From Limnobaculum allomyrinae (GTDB lineage: Bacteria; Pseudomonadota; Gammaproteobacteria; Enterobacterales; Enterobacteriaceae), in assembly GCF_016649425.1 (NCBI RefSeq), contig NZ_JADRCR010000005.1:255527-319526 (forward strand): a DNA stretch of 64,000 nucleotides, in the 5' to 3' direction. Below the pieces are notes generated by a model. It had not been told where the DNA came from and did no database searches. It saw only the letters and a program-made list of their open reading frames with translations. Within the stretch, counting starts at the first letter, position 1. Each line of letters starts with the position of its first letter. This document shows, in pieces, positions 1 to 9,179 of this stretch. The position numbers and the translations under genes were made by a program.

Positions 1-188
1 CTCGAGGATCTCTGATGATAATCACAGGATGATATTCAGACATCAGAATGATAAATAGACAGATAAACTTCCCATTTTTTTAGCGCTTTTATATTTTATT
101 TAATTCAGTTAAATTAAACTTGGATATGTTCATATAACAATTTTTATTAATTGTACCTACTATAAAAATATATTATTCAGGAAAAATA

Positions 189-806
189 GTGATGCTTCCT
201 ATGCCAGAAAGACCCGAAGAGACCATTATTGGTCTTATGTCCTTAGTGCAAGGGATGGGGAAAAGAGAGCTTATTAAGCCAGGGGTGATAATTCCCAGTG
301 ATGGGCCTGATATTATTATTTTTCATGAAGGTGAAGTTGAGTTAAGAAGAAAGTCAGATGATTTATTATTATTCTCAAGTGAAAATCGTCAACTTATTGG
401 TTTGCCCATGAGCGAAACCTATCAACGTTTTTGTTATCTGCACACTAACAGCGTTTGTGATATTGAACTTGTTGAACGTAATGCATTTTTTCAGGCAGTT
501 GAAACAAAGCATCGTTGGCTGGATGTTATTACCGTGTTGTCATACTATCATGCTGTTTTCTTGTGGCGTGACAGCTATGCACATACTAAAAGTTCGTATC
601 TGGTGGTGCGTCACTTATTGTTGCAGCTAAGTTTAATGTCTGAAGATAAGCGTTATCATATTAATATTACTGAATTTATTCAGGAGCGAACTAACTTATC
701 TCGTAGTTACATCATGAAGGTATTATCAGATTTGAAACTGGGTGGCTATATTACTTTGAAAAAAGGAAGGCTGCTTGAATTAAACTATTTACCAATCAAA
801 TACTAA
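189..806 (+). CDS. Crp/Fnr-like transcriptional regulator (IprA/YaiV-type)
   Basis: A 205-residue protein with a beta-rich N-terminal part (about residues 20-110, resembling a cyclic-nucleotide-binding fold) and a C-terminal winged helix (about 135-200) containing TNLSRSYIMKVLSDL, a typical recognition-helix context, followed by a wing. The usual cAMP phosphate-binding signature is not evident, so it probably does not bind cAMP. AGGA at 179-182 serves either GTG at 189 or ATG at 192; the second has the better spacing. Its target is unknown. It stands alone, upstream of a long spacer and a fimbrial usher, so control of surface structures is possible but is inference from position only. Confidence 0.75.
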   Translation: MMLPMPERPEETIIGLMSLVQGMGKRELIKPGVIIPSDGPDIIIFHEGEVELRRKSDDLLLFSSENRQLIGLPMSETYQRFCYLHTNSVCDIELVERNAFFQAVETKHRWLDVITVLSYYHAVFLWRDSYAHTKSSYLVVRHLLLQLSLMSEDKRYHINITEFIQERTNLSRSYIMKVLSDLKLGGYITLKKGRLLELNYLPIKY

Positions 807-819
807 TATTATCTTCTTT

Positions 820-857
820 AGTAGGTGTCTTATATCAGGCACTTACTTTTTGGTTTT
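820..857 (+). terminator. Rho-independent terminator after the Crp-like regulator
   Basis: Eight-base arms 820-827 and 840-847 (one G-U pair) are followed by TTTTTGGTTTT. It lies 14 bases after the stop codon of the regulator gene. Confidence 0.6.
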
Positions 858-1490
858 ATTTAAATATACTTACTGACCTATTTATTAAAAGATATATTAT
901 TTATTATCTGGCGTTGGTTTTTTGTATATTTTATAAGTGTTATATTTAATGTAAATATTGCAGTATTGTTAATTTATTTGATGTGGGGTAATTCTTTATT
1001 GAATCCAGAGCCATTTTCTGGAACAATTTTATTTCATATTTTTTATTAGTATCTTATTAAGAATAATCATCATTACCATATTAATAATTATAATAGATAA
1101 GAAATGACATGTTTAGGGAAGAAAATTCAGGATAAATAAAAGGTTATCTTTTTATGATTGTTTTATTTACCACGGTTTAGGGTTCAATACATTCTTCTTT
1201 TAGCCCTCATTGTTATTAACTTTATGATTATCTTAAGGCTATAGTTTTGAATAACAAATTCATCTGAGGGATTGGGTGATATTGACAGCGATTTATTGAG
1301 TTAATGCGTAGATTTTTGCGGTTTTTAATTGCTTCTCTGGGGCAGGCAGGAACTCGCCAAAAGTATCATGTCAGCCCCACCAGTAGGGCGTTAGATAGGG
1401 TTACGGTGTTAACTTAAGTGTGTATTTAACCGGTTTTGGGTTGATGCCTGATTATTGTTACAGGATGTATAAAGATTAAGATTTCACCTT
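858..1490. other. AT-rich intergenic spacer
   Basis: About 630 bases without a supported gene. The left two thirds are very AT-rich; 1290-1480 is less so and could hold decayed coding sequence. A 37-codon frame at 1304-1417 has no convincing ribosome binding site. No chaperone or pilin gene is recognisable, although a fimbrial usher follows. A promoter for the usher probably lies here but no clear -35/-10 pair was identified. Confidence 0.5.
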
Positions 1491-4028
1491 ATGAAAAGAG
1501 ATAGGTCTCGCCATAGTTTTTGGGCGCTGGTTGTTACTTTGATATTCATTGTAACCACAGGCTCCGTATCCCGTACTTTTGCTGAAAATGCGTTTAATCC
1601 GGCTTTTCTGGTAAGGGGGGCTATCGACCCAAATAAGGCAGATGAACCTGCTCATCATCGGTTTCAGTCTGGTGACACATACTATGTTGATATCTATATT
1701 AACGATAAAATGATTGATACCTGGTATGTTCCTTTTCAACTGAGTGAAAATTCTGACGGCCAACATAGCCTGCAACCTTGTTTTAGTCTGGAAAATCTTA
1801 AACAGCTGGGAATCAACGTTAATATCTATCCTCAACTGCAATCAGACGGAACCCATACCGGGCAGTGTATGAACCTGTCGGTTATTCCCCAAGCCGACGC
1901 AGTATTACAATTCAGTGCCCAGCGCTTAAATATTCGTTTACCTGCAGAAGCGATTACCATTGTACCCAGTGGATATGTTCCCGTAGATCGCTGGGATGAT
2001 GGTATTAATGCGGTGTTACTCAATTATAGTTTGACAGGGGTACATCATATTGTCAGTCCGGGCTCAGCCGCGGACTCGCAGTTTATTAGCTTACAACCGG
2101 GCATTAATCTCGGCGCATGGCGATTTCGTAATTACTCTACCTGGAACAGCAGCAATCAGGATAAGCGCTGGGAATCTATTTATAGTTACGCGATGCGGGA
2201 TATCCATTCGCTAAAAAGTCAATTGACCATCGGCGACAGTAATACGCCTTCCGATCTGTTTGATAGCGTGGCATTTCGTGGCGTTCAGGTTATGTCTGAT
2301 GAGGATATGGTTACCGATAGCTTAAACAGCTATGTTCCGGTGGTTCGGGGGATAGCCCGTAGCAACGCCGAAGTCACGGTTCGTCAGAATGGTTATGTGA
2401 TTTATCAATCACATGTTGCCCCGGGCGCGTTTGAAATTAATGATATTTATCCTACCGGTAGCTCCGGTGATTTAGATGTCACTATCAAAGAAGCGGATGG
2501 GAGCGAACAACATCTATTGGTGCCTTATGCTTCATTAGCCATGTTGTTACGTGAGGGGGTAATGAAATATAGCCTGTCTTCCGGACAATATCGTTCTTAT
2601 AACAATAGTATTGAGCCAACAGTCTTTACTCAATTGACCGGCAGCTATGGTCTGCCCTGGGGAATGACAGCTTATGGCGGTAGTCAGGTTGCCGGAAGCA
2701 AATATCATGCATTACAGGCTGGTTTTGGTAAAAGTATGGGGATCCTGGGGGCGTTATCTATTGATGCTACTCAGGCTAAATCTGCTCTCAGGCAAGGGGA
2801 ACATTTTATTCAAAACTATAACGGTCACTCCTTCCGTGCTCGTTATAACAAGAACATTTTACAAACGGGTACCAATGTCACGGTGGCGGGCTATCGCTAT
2901 TCGACCGATGGATTTTATGGGCTGACCGATGTGCTGGAAAGTTATAGTAACAATAGTAAAAGTTATCAAAACCGACAGCGTAACCGTCAGGAAGCATTAG
3001 TCTCTCAAAAAGTCGGCGAGGGTGCGCTTTCCCTCAGTTTCATTAATGAAGATTACTGGAATAATAGCAGTACCGCTTCTGCCGGTATTGGCTACAACTT
3101 CAGTTGGGATCGTATTCGTTTTGGTCTGAACTATACCTATAGCCGAAATACGACTGCCAGTAGTGGCACGACCTATACCGATAGCGATCAGATTTCTGCA
3201 CTGAATATCAGTATTCCTTTGGATCGCTGGCACTCCACAACCAGTGCTAATTACAACATCAGTAACAGCAAAAAAGGTGGAGTTATCCAAAATACCGGTT
3301 TAAGTGGCAGTGGGTTAGAGGGCAATAAGCTGAGCTGGAATGCACAAGCAGGTTACGATCGTAATAATAATAACACTACCGGCAACGTAGGAATGGCTTA
3401 TAAAAGTGGATATGGCGAAACCAATGCAGCTTACAGCTATGATAACCATAGCCAAAAGCTGAATTATGGTGTGGCTGGTGGGGTGGTGATACATCAGGAT
3501 GGTATTACGTTGTCTCAGTCGCTGGGAGAAACGATAGCTTTAATTAAAGCTCCGGGTTTCAATAATGTTAACGTCAATAATCAAACCGGCGTCTATACAG
3601 ATTTCCGGGGGTATGGTGTATTACCCAGCGTACAACCTTATCGCAGAAATCAGGTATCGTTAACCTCATTAAGCGGATTGGATGATGACCAATCAATTCA
3701 GCCAGTACGCATGACGGTTCCAACCCGGGGAGCGGTAGTGGTTACCGAATTTGATACACATCCGGGTTATCGGGTATTGATGACGTTATTACGTACCGAA
3801 GGGGGGCCAGTACCTTTTGGTGCAGTGGCAACGTTAGAAAATGGAGAACACTCGCAAAGCAGCCTGGTAGGTGAAGAGGGGCAAGTATTTCTGAATGGTC
3901 TGGAGCAAGATGGTGATGTGCTGGTTCAGTGGGGCAAGGCGGATGAGCAGTCTTGCCGGGTGAGTTATCGTTTGCCTGAAGGGATACCGTTGGGCGTCAT
4001 TCACATTGTGCAGCAGACCTGTAGCTAA
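1491..4028 (+). CDS. Fimbrial outer-membrane usher protein (FimD/PapC family)
   Basis: 845 residues, close to the usual usher length. A signal peptide (about 1-31, charged start then a hydrophobic run ending TFA) is followed by the N-terminal periplasmic domain beginning FNPAFLVRG, which in this family receives chaperone-subunit complexes. The central beta-barrel/plug region includes the family-typical ITIGDSNTP-like stretch (LTIGDSNTPSDLFDSVAFRG), and the C-terminal domains end with a Cys pair region (SCRVSYRLP...QQTCS). It should form the outer-membrane pore that assembles chaperone-usher fimbriae. It appears intact, but no chaperone or pilin gene lies on either side, which is unusual. Its stop overlaps by four bases the end of the convergent LysR gene. 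Confidence 0.93.
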   Translation: MKRDRSRHSFWALVVTLIFIVTTGSVSRTFAENAFNPAFLVRGAIDPNKADEPAHHRFQSGDTYYVDIYINDKMIDTWYVPFQLSENSDGQHSLQPCFSLENLKQLGINVNIYPQLQSDGTHTGQCMNLSVIPQADAVLQFSAQRLNIRLPAEAITIVPSGYVPVDRWDDGINAVLLNYSLTGVHHIVSPGSAADSQFISLQPGINLGAWRFRNYSTWNSSNQDKRWESIYSYAMRDIHSLKSQLTIGDSNTPSDLFDSVAFRGVQVMSDEDMVTDSLNSYVPVVRGIARSNAEVTVRQNGYVIYQSHVAPGAFEINDIYPTGSSGDLDVTIKEADGSEQHLLVPYASLAMLLREGVMKYSLSSGQYRSYNNSIEPTVFTQLTGSYGLPWGMTAYGGSQVAGSKYHALQAGFGKSMGILGALSIDATQAKSALRQGEHFIQNYNGHSFRARYNKNILQTGTNVTVAGYRYSTDGFYGLTDVLESYSNNSKSYQNRQRNRQEALVSQKVGEGALSLSFINEDYWNNSSTASAGIGYNFSWDRIRFGLNYTYSRNTTASSGTTYTDSDQISALNISIPLDRWHSTTSANYNISNSKKGGVIQNTGLSGSGLEGNKLSWNAQAGYDRNNNNTTGNVGMAYKSGYGETNAAYSYDNHSQKLNYGVAGGVVIHQDGITLSQSLGETIALIKAPGFNNVNVNNQTGVYTDFRGYGVLPSVQPYRRNQVSLTSLSGLDDDQSIQPVRMTVPTRGAVVVTEFDTHPGYRVLMTLLRTEGGPVPFGAVATLENGEHSQSSLVGEEGQVFLNGLEQDGDVLVQWGKADEQSCRVSYRLPEGIPLGVIHIVQQTCS

Positions 4029-4936
4029 CTGTTATCTGCTATCATCGACTTTTGTTGCTCTATCACCATATTGATAAAGATATCCCTGACGGGATTAGCA
4101 AATTTTGCATTCCAGCACATACCCATACTCCAGCTGGCGTGCTCGCCGGATAAAGGAATAATATCAACATCTGCCGGTGCAATATGAACGGCGCTCCCCT
4201 GAAAGATTCCTACCCCCATTCCCGTAGAAACCAGCGCCAGCATGGTTTGCATATCTTCGACATATTGAATGACTTTAGGTGCCAGATGATTAGCGTGTAG
4301 AAATTTTTCTATCTGATGGGAAAGGTGAGAAAAACCAGCACAAAAGCCAGTGGCTATCTGAATAAAAGGGAGCTTATTAAGCTGTTGGGCATAGTTTTGC
4401 GCGTTGATCTCGGTTGAAGGATAAAAGCGAGGATTAACTAACAGTACCAGATTCTCCGTTAACAGCGTGCGGCACTCTAAACCAGGGTGCACGGGCTGGC
4501 GTAAAAATCCTATCTGTAACTGATTTTCCAATAGTGCTTCGGTCTGTTTTGAGGAGGTCATATCCACCAGTTTAATGCTGATGCTGTCATAGCGTTTTTT
4601 AAACTGGGCGGTTAACTGAGGAACTAACTTTATCCCGGATAAACCATAGCCAATAGCCAGATTTCCCTTAATTTGACGGGCGCTCTCCTGAGCAAACTGC
4701 TTAAATTCTTGCGCCTGTACAACCAAGTCCCTGGCTTTTTCATACAGCTGTTGACCAAATGACGATAGTTGGGCTCCATGACGACCACGCGTAAACAGAG
4801 GGGCACCCAGTGACTGTTCCAGCGCTTTGATCTGTTTGGTTAATGCTGGTTGAGTGATAAACAGTTTTTGCGCAGCCTCTCTGAAGCTCAGGGATTCCGC
4901 AAGCACCACAAACGCATGCAACTGGCGTATTTCCAT
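4025..4936 (-). CDS. LysR-family transcriptional regulator
   Basis: About 303 residues from the chosen start MEIRQLHAF, which has AGGA upstream; an upstream in-frame ATG at 4993 would add 19 residues that do not look like a LysR start. N-terminal winged helix (1-65) contains SFREAAQKLFITQPALTKQI, the classic LysR recognition helix, followed by the linker helix and an effector-binding domain with two alpha/beta lobes (about 90-300). The effector is unknown. It converges on the usher gene with a four-base overlap, and is divergent from the small gene at 5099. LysR regulators commonly control a divergent neighbour, but no target is proven here. Confidence 0.93.
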   Translation of the reverse strand: MEIRQLHAFVVLAESLSFREAAQKLFITQPALTKQIKALEQSLGAPLFTRGRHGAQLSSFGQQLYEKARDLVVQAQEFKQFAQESARQIKGNLAIGYGLSGIKLVPQLTAQFKKRYDSISIKLVDMTSSKQTEALLENQLQIGFLRQPVHPGLECRTLLTENLVLLVNPRFYPSTEINAQNYAQQLNKLPFIQIATGFCAGFSHLSHQIEKFLHANHLAPKVIQYVEDMQTMLALVSTGMGVGIFQGSAVHIAPADVDIIPLSGEHASWSMGMCWNAKFANPVRDIFINMVIEQQKSMIADNS

Positions 4937-5098
4937 TATTCCATTCCTGTTGGTTATCACCGGTGGATAATTATTCATTATAAATAACAGCATAGTTTTG
5001 CTGTAATCCGTTTATCGCGATGAAACATTACCCGGTAGCAAGCTTACCACTGACAACCGGATTCAGGTGGAATATTTATAACCTATTGCGGAGAATAT

Positions 5099-5332
5099 AT
5101 GAATAATAAACATTACGTTTTTTTATTAAAAGATGAAATTATTGTTCCTCAATGTTTAGAAGATAAAGAATGTGGTGAAGTTATTAGTTCACTATTATAT
5201 CAAGGATTTGTTGTCTCTAATGTTCATATATTATCGGAGGGAACCGAAGCGGCTTTAAAGAAATATCAAGTGAACAAGGATAAATACAGTAATGACTTCT
5301 TTGGTATGAATATCAGTGCTGTTGTGTGTTAG
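5099..5332 (+). CDS. Small protein of unknown function (77 aa)
   Basis: Starts at ATG 5099 behind GGAGA at 5090-5094. The 77 residues have no signal peptide or membrane segment. Three cysteines are present, one of them the C-terminal residue (SAVVC). The composition looks soluble and globular. No family was recognised. It is divergent from the LysR gene and followed by a terminator, so it appears to be a monocistronic unit that the regulator might control. Confidence 0.6.
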   Translation: MNNKHYVFLLKDEIIVPQCLEDKECGEVISSLLYQGFVVSNVHILSEGTEAALKKYQVNKDKYSNDFFGMNISAVVC

Positions 5333-5347
5333 TCAGTCACGGGCGAT

Positions 5348-5400
5348 AGGATAGATGCATGTATTACCTGAAAAACAATGAAACGCATCTATCCTTTTGT
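5348..5400 (+). terminator. Terminator after the 77-aa gene
   Basis: Eleven-base perfect arms (5348-5358 and 5385-5395) enclose a 26-base loop and are followed by TTTGTTTAT. The next 330 bases up to the hydrolase gene are AT-rich and hold no supported gene. Confidence 0.6.
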
Positions 5401-5736
5401 TTATAATGATTTTATTTATTTTTTTGGTTAAGGTTATGTTGTTAGTTTATCCATCAGTCAGGTTGATGGTGTTGTTCAGGGTGGTTGACTGAACTTGATA
5501 AAAAACATTTTTATAAGCTATTAATACAATAGCTTATAGCTATTTCTCTTATTTATTAACTCATGTCTTTCAAGATATTAGTCATTTCCTTTTCTTTTTT
5601 AAAGCGTATTCTTGTCAACGTCTTCAGTAGTTATTAATGATTTTGTAAAGCGTTGCTAGATTTATGGCTAACTCTATATTTGGCACTATTCTTAATAGTG
5701 CTGTATGTATTCTTGTTTCTTGAAAAAGGTATGAAC

Positions 5737-6378
5737 ATGTCTATTCACGAACTTATCGATCCAAAAAATTCAACTCTCATTTTTATCGACCATCAGCCAC
5801 AAATGTCCTTTGGTGTTGCCAATATCGATCGTCAACAGTTGAAAAATAATACTGTCGCATTAGCCAAAGCAGGAAAAATCTTCAATGTTCCAACCATTTA
5901 TACGTCTGTTGAAACCGAAAGTTTCAGCGGTTATATCTGGCCTGAGCTTTTAGCGGTACACCCGGAAATTAAGCCAATCGAACGTACATCAATGAACTCA
6001 TGGGAAGATAAAGCGTTTGTTGAAGCGGTGAAGGCTACCGGCCGTAAAAAACTGATTATTTCAGCTCTGTGGACAGAAGTTTGCCTGACTTTCCCTGCAT
6101 TGATGGCGCTAAAAGAAGGTTTTGAGGTTTACGTCGTGACGGATACTTCCGGTGGCACTTCTGTTGATGCTCATGAACGCGCGATTGATCGCATGGTTCA
6201 GGCCGGTGCCGTGCCGGTAACCTGGCAACAAGTTCTGCTGGAGTACCAACGTGACTGGGCTCGTAAAGAGACTTATGACGCGGTGATGGATTTAGTTCGT
6301 GAGCACAGCGGTGCTTATGGTATGGGCGTAGATTACGCTTATACACTGGTACACAAAGCCGCACCTCGCACTAAGTGA
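5737..6378 (+). CDS. Isochorismatase-family cysteine hydrolase (YcaC-like)
   Basis: About 213 residues from ATG 5737 (AAGG at 5726-5729, seven-base spacing). A longer frame from 5653 would add a hydrophobic stretch, but that stretch lacks a ribosome binding site. The fold is recognised from TLIFIDHQPQMSF, which holds the catalytic Asp, the central Lys region (TGRKKLII) and the nucleophile Cys in SALWTEVCLTF with the preceding cis-peptide context. This is the Asp-Lys-Cys triad of the isochorismatase-like hydrolases. The C-terminal part (ARKETYDAVMDLV) resembles YcaC proteins, whose physiological substrate is not established. Two further oxidoreductase/hydrolase-type genes follow in the same direction, suggesting one catabolic or detoxification unit. 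Confidence 0.87.
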   Translation: MSIHELIDPKNSTLIFIDHQPQMSFGVANIDRQQLKNNTVALAKAGKIFNVPTIYTSVETESFSGYIWPELLAVHPEIKPIERTSMNSWEDKAFVEAVKATGRKKLIISALWTEVCLTFPALMALKEGFEVYVVTDTSGGTSVDAHERAIDRMVQAGAVPVTWQQVLLEYQRDWARKETYDAVMDLVREHSGAYGMGVDYAYTLVHKAAPRTK

Positions 6379-6385
6379 TGCACCC

Positions 6386-6411
6386 GGATGGCGCTTTGCG
6401 CCATCCTTTCT
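6386..6411 (+). terminator. Intra-operon hairpin with T-rich tail
   Basis: Perfect nine-base arms 6386-6394 and 6398-6406 with a three-base loop, followed by TTTCTTT. It sits between the hydrolase stop and the next start codon, so it may end part of the transcripts and lower expression of the downstream genes. Confidence 0.65.
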
Positions 6412-6428
6412 TTCGGGGAAATCTCTTT

Positions 6429-6977
6429 ATGATGGCGAATTCCGAACCAGCAACGCTGGTGATCACCCATAAAATTCATGCTATTCACCGCTCGGATTAT
6501 GAAAAGTGGTTACAGCGAATTATACCGATAGCTCAGCATTTCGAAGGCCATATGGGCGTTAACGTAATACGCCCATCAGGAGATGATGAAACTTATACCG
6601 TGTTAATTCGTTTTAACTCACTGGATAACCTGTACCGCTGGACTCAATCGGACGAACGAAAAAAATTGGTAGTGGATATAAAGCCAATTTTGGCCGGGGA
6701 CGATGTATTAGAGGTTCGGCCTGGTGCTGAATTCTGGTTTACACCGCCTCAGGCAGGAGTAAGTAAACCTGCGCGATGGAAACAATTTATTATTTCTATT
6801 GCAGTGATTTTTCCTTCAACCCTGGTTGTTCCTTTGATATGGGGATTTATTTTTCCTCAACTGAAAGGGACTTTATTGGGTCACTTTCTGAATGATGCCA
6901 CCGTCGCCGGATTAATGGTCTATTTCTGGATGCCGATGATGACACGAATTTTTGCTCGATGGCTAAAAGCCCGATAA
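6429..6977 (+). CDS. Antibiotic-biosynthesis-monooxygenase-type protein with C-terminal membrane segments
   Basis: 183 residues from ATG 6429 (tandem ATG at 6432), with GGGGAA just upstream. Residues 1-105 resemble an ABM ferredoxin-like domain: TLVITHKIHAIHRSDYEKWL, then the mid-strand VLIRFNSLDNLYRWTQS. Two hydrophobic helices follow (about 118-142 and 150-172), so the domain is membrane-anchored. This architecture (ABM plus two helices) is seen in uncharacterised bacterial proteins often encoded near hydrolases. The reaction is unknown. It lies 51 bases after the isochorismatase gene and 21 bases before the amidohydrolase gene. Confidence 0.78.
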   Translation: MMANSEPATLVITHKIHAIHRSDYEKWLQRIIPIAQHFEGHMGVNVIRPSGDDETYTVLIRFNSLDNLYRWTQSDERKKLVVDIKPILAGDDVLEVRPGAEFWFTPPQAGVSKPARWKQFIISIAVIFPSTLVVPLIWGFIFPQLKGTLLGHFLNDATVAGLMVYFWMPMMTRIFARWLKAR

Positions 6978-6998
6978 GAGTAATTAAGGGAGATTATT

Positions 6999-8867
6999 AT
7001 GTCTGAACATGCATCGCTAATTTTAACCAACGGTAAGTTTCATACCGTTGACCGTACTCAACCGCTTGCCAGCGCTGTTGCAATTAAAGCGGGTAAGTTT
7101 CTTGCCGTAGGTAGTGACGCCGAAGTGATGCGTTATGCGGGAGAAGGAACATCGGTGGTGGATCTGAAAGGTCATACGGTGATCCCGGGTTTAAACGACT
7201 CCCACCTTCATTTGATTCGCGGCGGTCTGAACTACAATCTGGAATTACGCTGGGAAGGGGTACCTTCACTGTCAGATGCGTTAAGAATGTTGAAAGATCA
7301 GGCGGCGCGAACGCCATCACCTCAGTGGGTGCGGGTAGTTGGCGGTTGGTCTGAGTTTCAGTTTGCAGAACGTCGTATGCCTACGCTGGAAGAGCTCAAT
7401 GAAGCCGCGCCGGATACGCCGGTGTTTGTTCTGCACCTTTATGATCGTGCATTACTAAACCGGGCCGCGCTACAGGTTGTGGGGTATACCAAAGATACGC
7501 CAAACCCTCCGGGCGGTGAAATTCAGCGCGATGATAAAGGTAATCCAACAGGCATGCTGATTGCGCGTCCTAATGCGACCATTCTTTATGCCACACTGGC
7601 AAAAGGGCCAAAATTACCGCTGGAAGCGCAAATTAACTCTACGCGCCAGTTTATGCGCGAGCTTAACCGATTGGGTTTGACCAGTGCCATTGATGCCGGA
7701 GGGGGTTTTCAGAACTATCCGGAGGACTATCAGATTATTGAGCAGTTGGAAAAAGAGAATCAGCTAACGGTTCGTATCGCTTATAACCTGTTTACCCAAC
7801 GGCCGAAACAGGAGCTGGATGATTTCGAAAAATGGACTGACATGCTGAAGCCGGGAAGCGGTAGTGATTTCTATCGCCACAATGGTGCTGGTGAAATGCT
7901 GGTATTTTCTGCCGCAGACTTTGAAGATTTTCTCCAACCGCGTCCTGATTTACCACCGGGTATGGAGGATGAACTGGAGCGCGTGGTTCACCATCTGGTA
8001 GAGAATCGCTGGCCGTTCCGTTTACATGCTACTTATGATGAATCAATCAGCCGTATGCTGGATGTGTTTGAGAAGGTTAACCGGGAAGTTCCGTTTAACG
8101 GGCTGCACTGGTTCTTCGATCATGCTGAAACCATCAGCGAGCGAAATATTGATCGGGTGAAGGCATTAGGCGGCGGTATTGCAGTGCAGCATCGAATGGC
8201 GTTTCAGGGGGAATATTTTGCTGAACGCTATGGTAAAGAAGCATTAGAACATACGCCTCCGGTAGCCAAAATGTTGGCAGCAGGTGTACCGGTAGGTTTG
8301 GGTACCGATGCCACGCGGGTTGCCAGCTATAACCCGTGGACTGCGCTTTACTGGTTGGTTTCTGGTCGTACCGTTGGCGGTATGGAGATGTACAGCAGTA
8401 ATAATAAGCTGTCGCGCGATACGGCATTAGAACTCTGGACTGCCGGTAGTTCATGGTTCTCCAGCGATCAGGGTAAGAAGGGGCAGATAAAAGCCGGGCA
8501 GTTAGCGGATTTAGCCGTGTTATCTAAAGACTATTTCAGTGTGGCAGAAGAGGAAATTAAAGGTATTGAGTCAGTGATGACGGTAGTAGACGGTAAAATT
8601 GTCTATGCCACCAGTACGTTTGCGCCTTTATCACCACCGGCGTTGCCTGTTCTGCCGGACTGGTCACCGGTTTCACTGGTTCCGGGCCATTATCGTCCGG
8701 CACCACCGGCCGCCAGCAAAGCGGGAATGTTCGCTCAGGTGCATCATTGTTGTGGGCCTTGTCAGGTGCATCAGCATCAACACAATATTGCCAGAGGCTC
8801 ATCGATTCCGGTATCGGATGAAGGGGCGTTTTGGGGAGCATTAGGGTGTTCTTGTTTTGCGTTTTGA
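6999..8867 (+). CDS. YtcJ-like metal-dependent amidohydrolase
   Basis: 622 residues starting behind AGGGAG at 6987-6992. The N-terminal beta-sandwich leads to IPGLNDSHLHL with the metal-binding HxH (H69, H71). The TIM-barrel continues through FDHAETIS and ends with GLGTDATR, carrying the late Asp of the amidohydrolase metal site, and KAGQLADLAVL closes the sandwich. This is the YtcJ/amidohydrolase_3 layout. The substrate cannot be read from sequence. An unusual C-terminal extension of about 70 residues is rich in Pro and ends in a Cys/His cluster (HHCCGPCQVHQHQHN), which could bind a metal. It is the last gene of the 5.7-8.9 kb unit. Confidence 0.9.
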   Translation: MSEHASLILTNGKFHTVDRTQPLASAVAIKAGKFLAVGSDAEVMRYAGEGTSVVDLKGHTVIPGLNDSHLHLIRGGLNYNLELRWEGVPSLSDALRMLKDQAARTPSPQWVRVVGGWSEFQFAERRMPTLEELNEAAPDTPVFVLHLYDRALLNRAALQVVGYTKDTPNPPGGEIQRDDKGNPTGMLIARPNATILYATLAKGPKLPLEAQINSTRQFMRELNRLGLTSAIDAGGGFQNYPEDYQIIEQLEKENQLTVRIAYNLFTQRPKQELDDFEKWTDMLKPGSGSDFYRHNGAGEMLVFSAADFEDFLQPRPDLPPGMEDELERVVHHLVENRWPFRLHATYDESISRMLDVFEKVNREVPFNGLHWFFDHAETISERNIDRVKALGGGIAVQHRMAFQGEYFAERYGKEALEHTPPVAKMLAAGVPVGLGTDATRVASYNPWTALYWLVSGRTVGGMEMYSSNNKLSRDTALELWTAGSSWFSSDQGKKGQIKAGQLADLAVLSKDYFSVAEEEIKGIESVMTVVDGKIVYATSTFAPLSPPALPVLPDWSPVSLVPGHYRPAPPAASKAGMFAQVHHCCGPCQVHQHQHNIARGSSIPVSDEGAFWGALGCSCFAF

Positions 8868-8934
8868 GTGCGGTAGCGTTTGTATGAATTAGTTTTAGTG
8901 TATATTCCGGCCGTAATGGCATAGTGCTTATATA

Positions 8935-9164
8935 GGTAATGTGCCCGGCCGGAAGACTATCCGTACTTAGCTGCCGGAGTGCTCCGAGCCTGGATTCCCT
9001 GGGGGCAGTTATGAAACACCTTGCGGTGTTTCACCCTGTTTGAACAGCGCTTGCGCCAAGTCGACTCCAACGGCGGTCTCTCCCAACGATTAGCTTTTTA
9101 AGACACAGAACTGAATTATCAAATTTTGTTATTAATTAGAAAGGACGCCATCTTGCGTCCTTTC
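8935..9164 (+). ncRNA. Candidate structured RNA ending in a hairpin
   Basis: This 230-base gene-free stretch is more GC-rich than nearby spacers and full of short complementary arms: GGAG/CTCC at 8976-8985 within CTGCC...GGCAG, a perfect GAAACACC...GGTGTTTC hairpin around 9012-9031, and a final 11-base stem at about 9138-9165. No Rfam family was recognised. It could be a trans-acting small RNA, or a decayed repeat with a shared terminator for the convergent genes. Low confidence. Confidence 0.3.
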
Positions 9165-9179
9165 TGTTAACTAAAAAAA

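Noticed and set aside
1304..1417. 37-codon frame as a pilin remnant before the usher
   Set aside because: No recognisable pilin or chaperone sequence and no ribosome binding site.
8935..9164. Molybdenum-cofactor or other riboswitch before the NifX-like gene
   Set aside because: The downstream gene reads on the opposite strand and the sequence does not resemble the motif as I know it.
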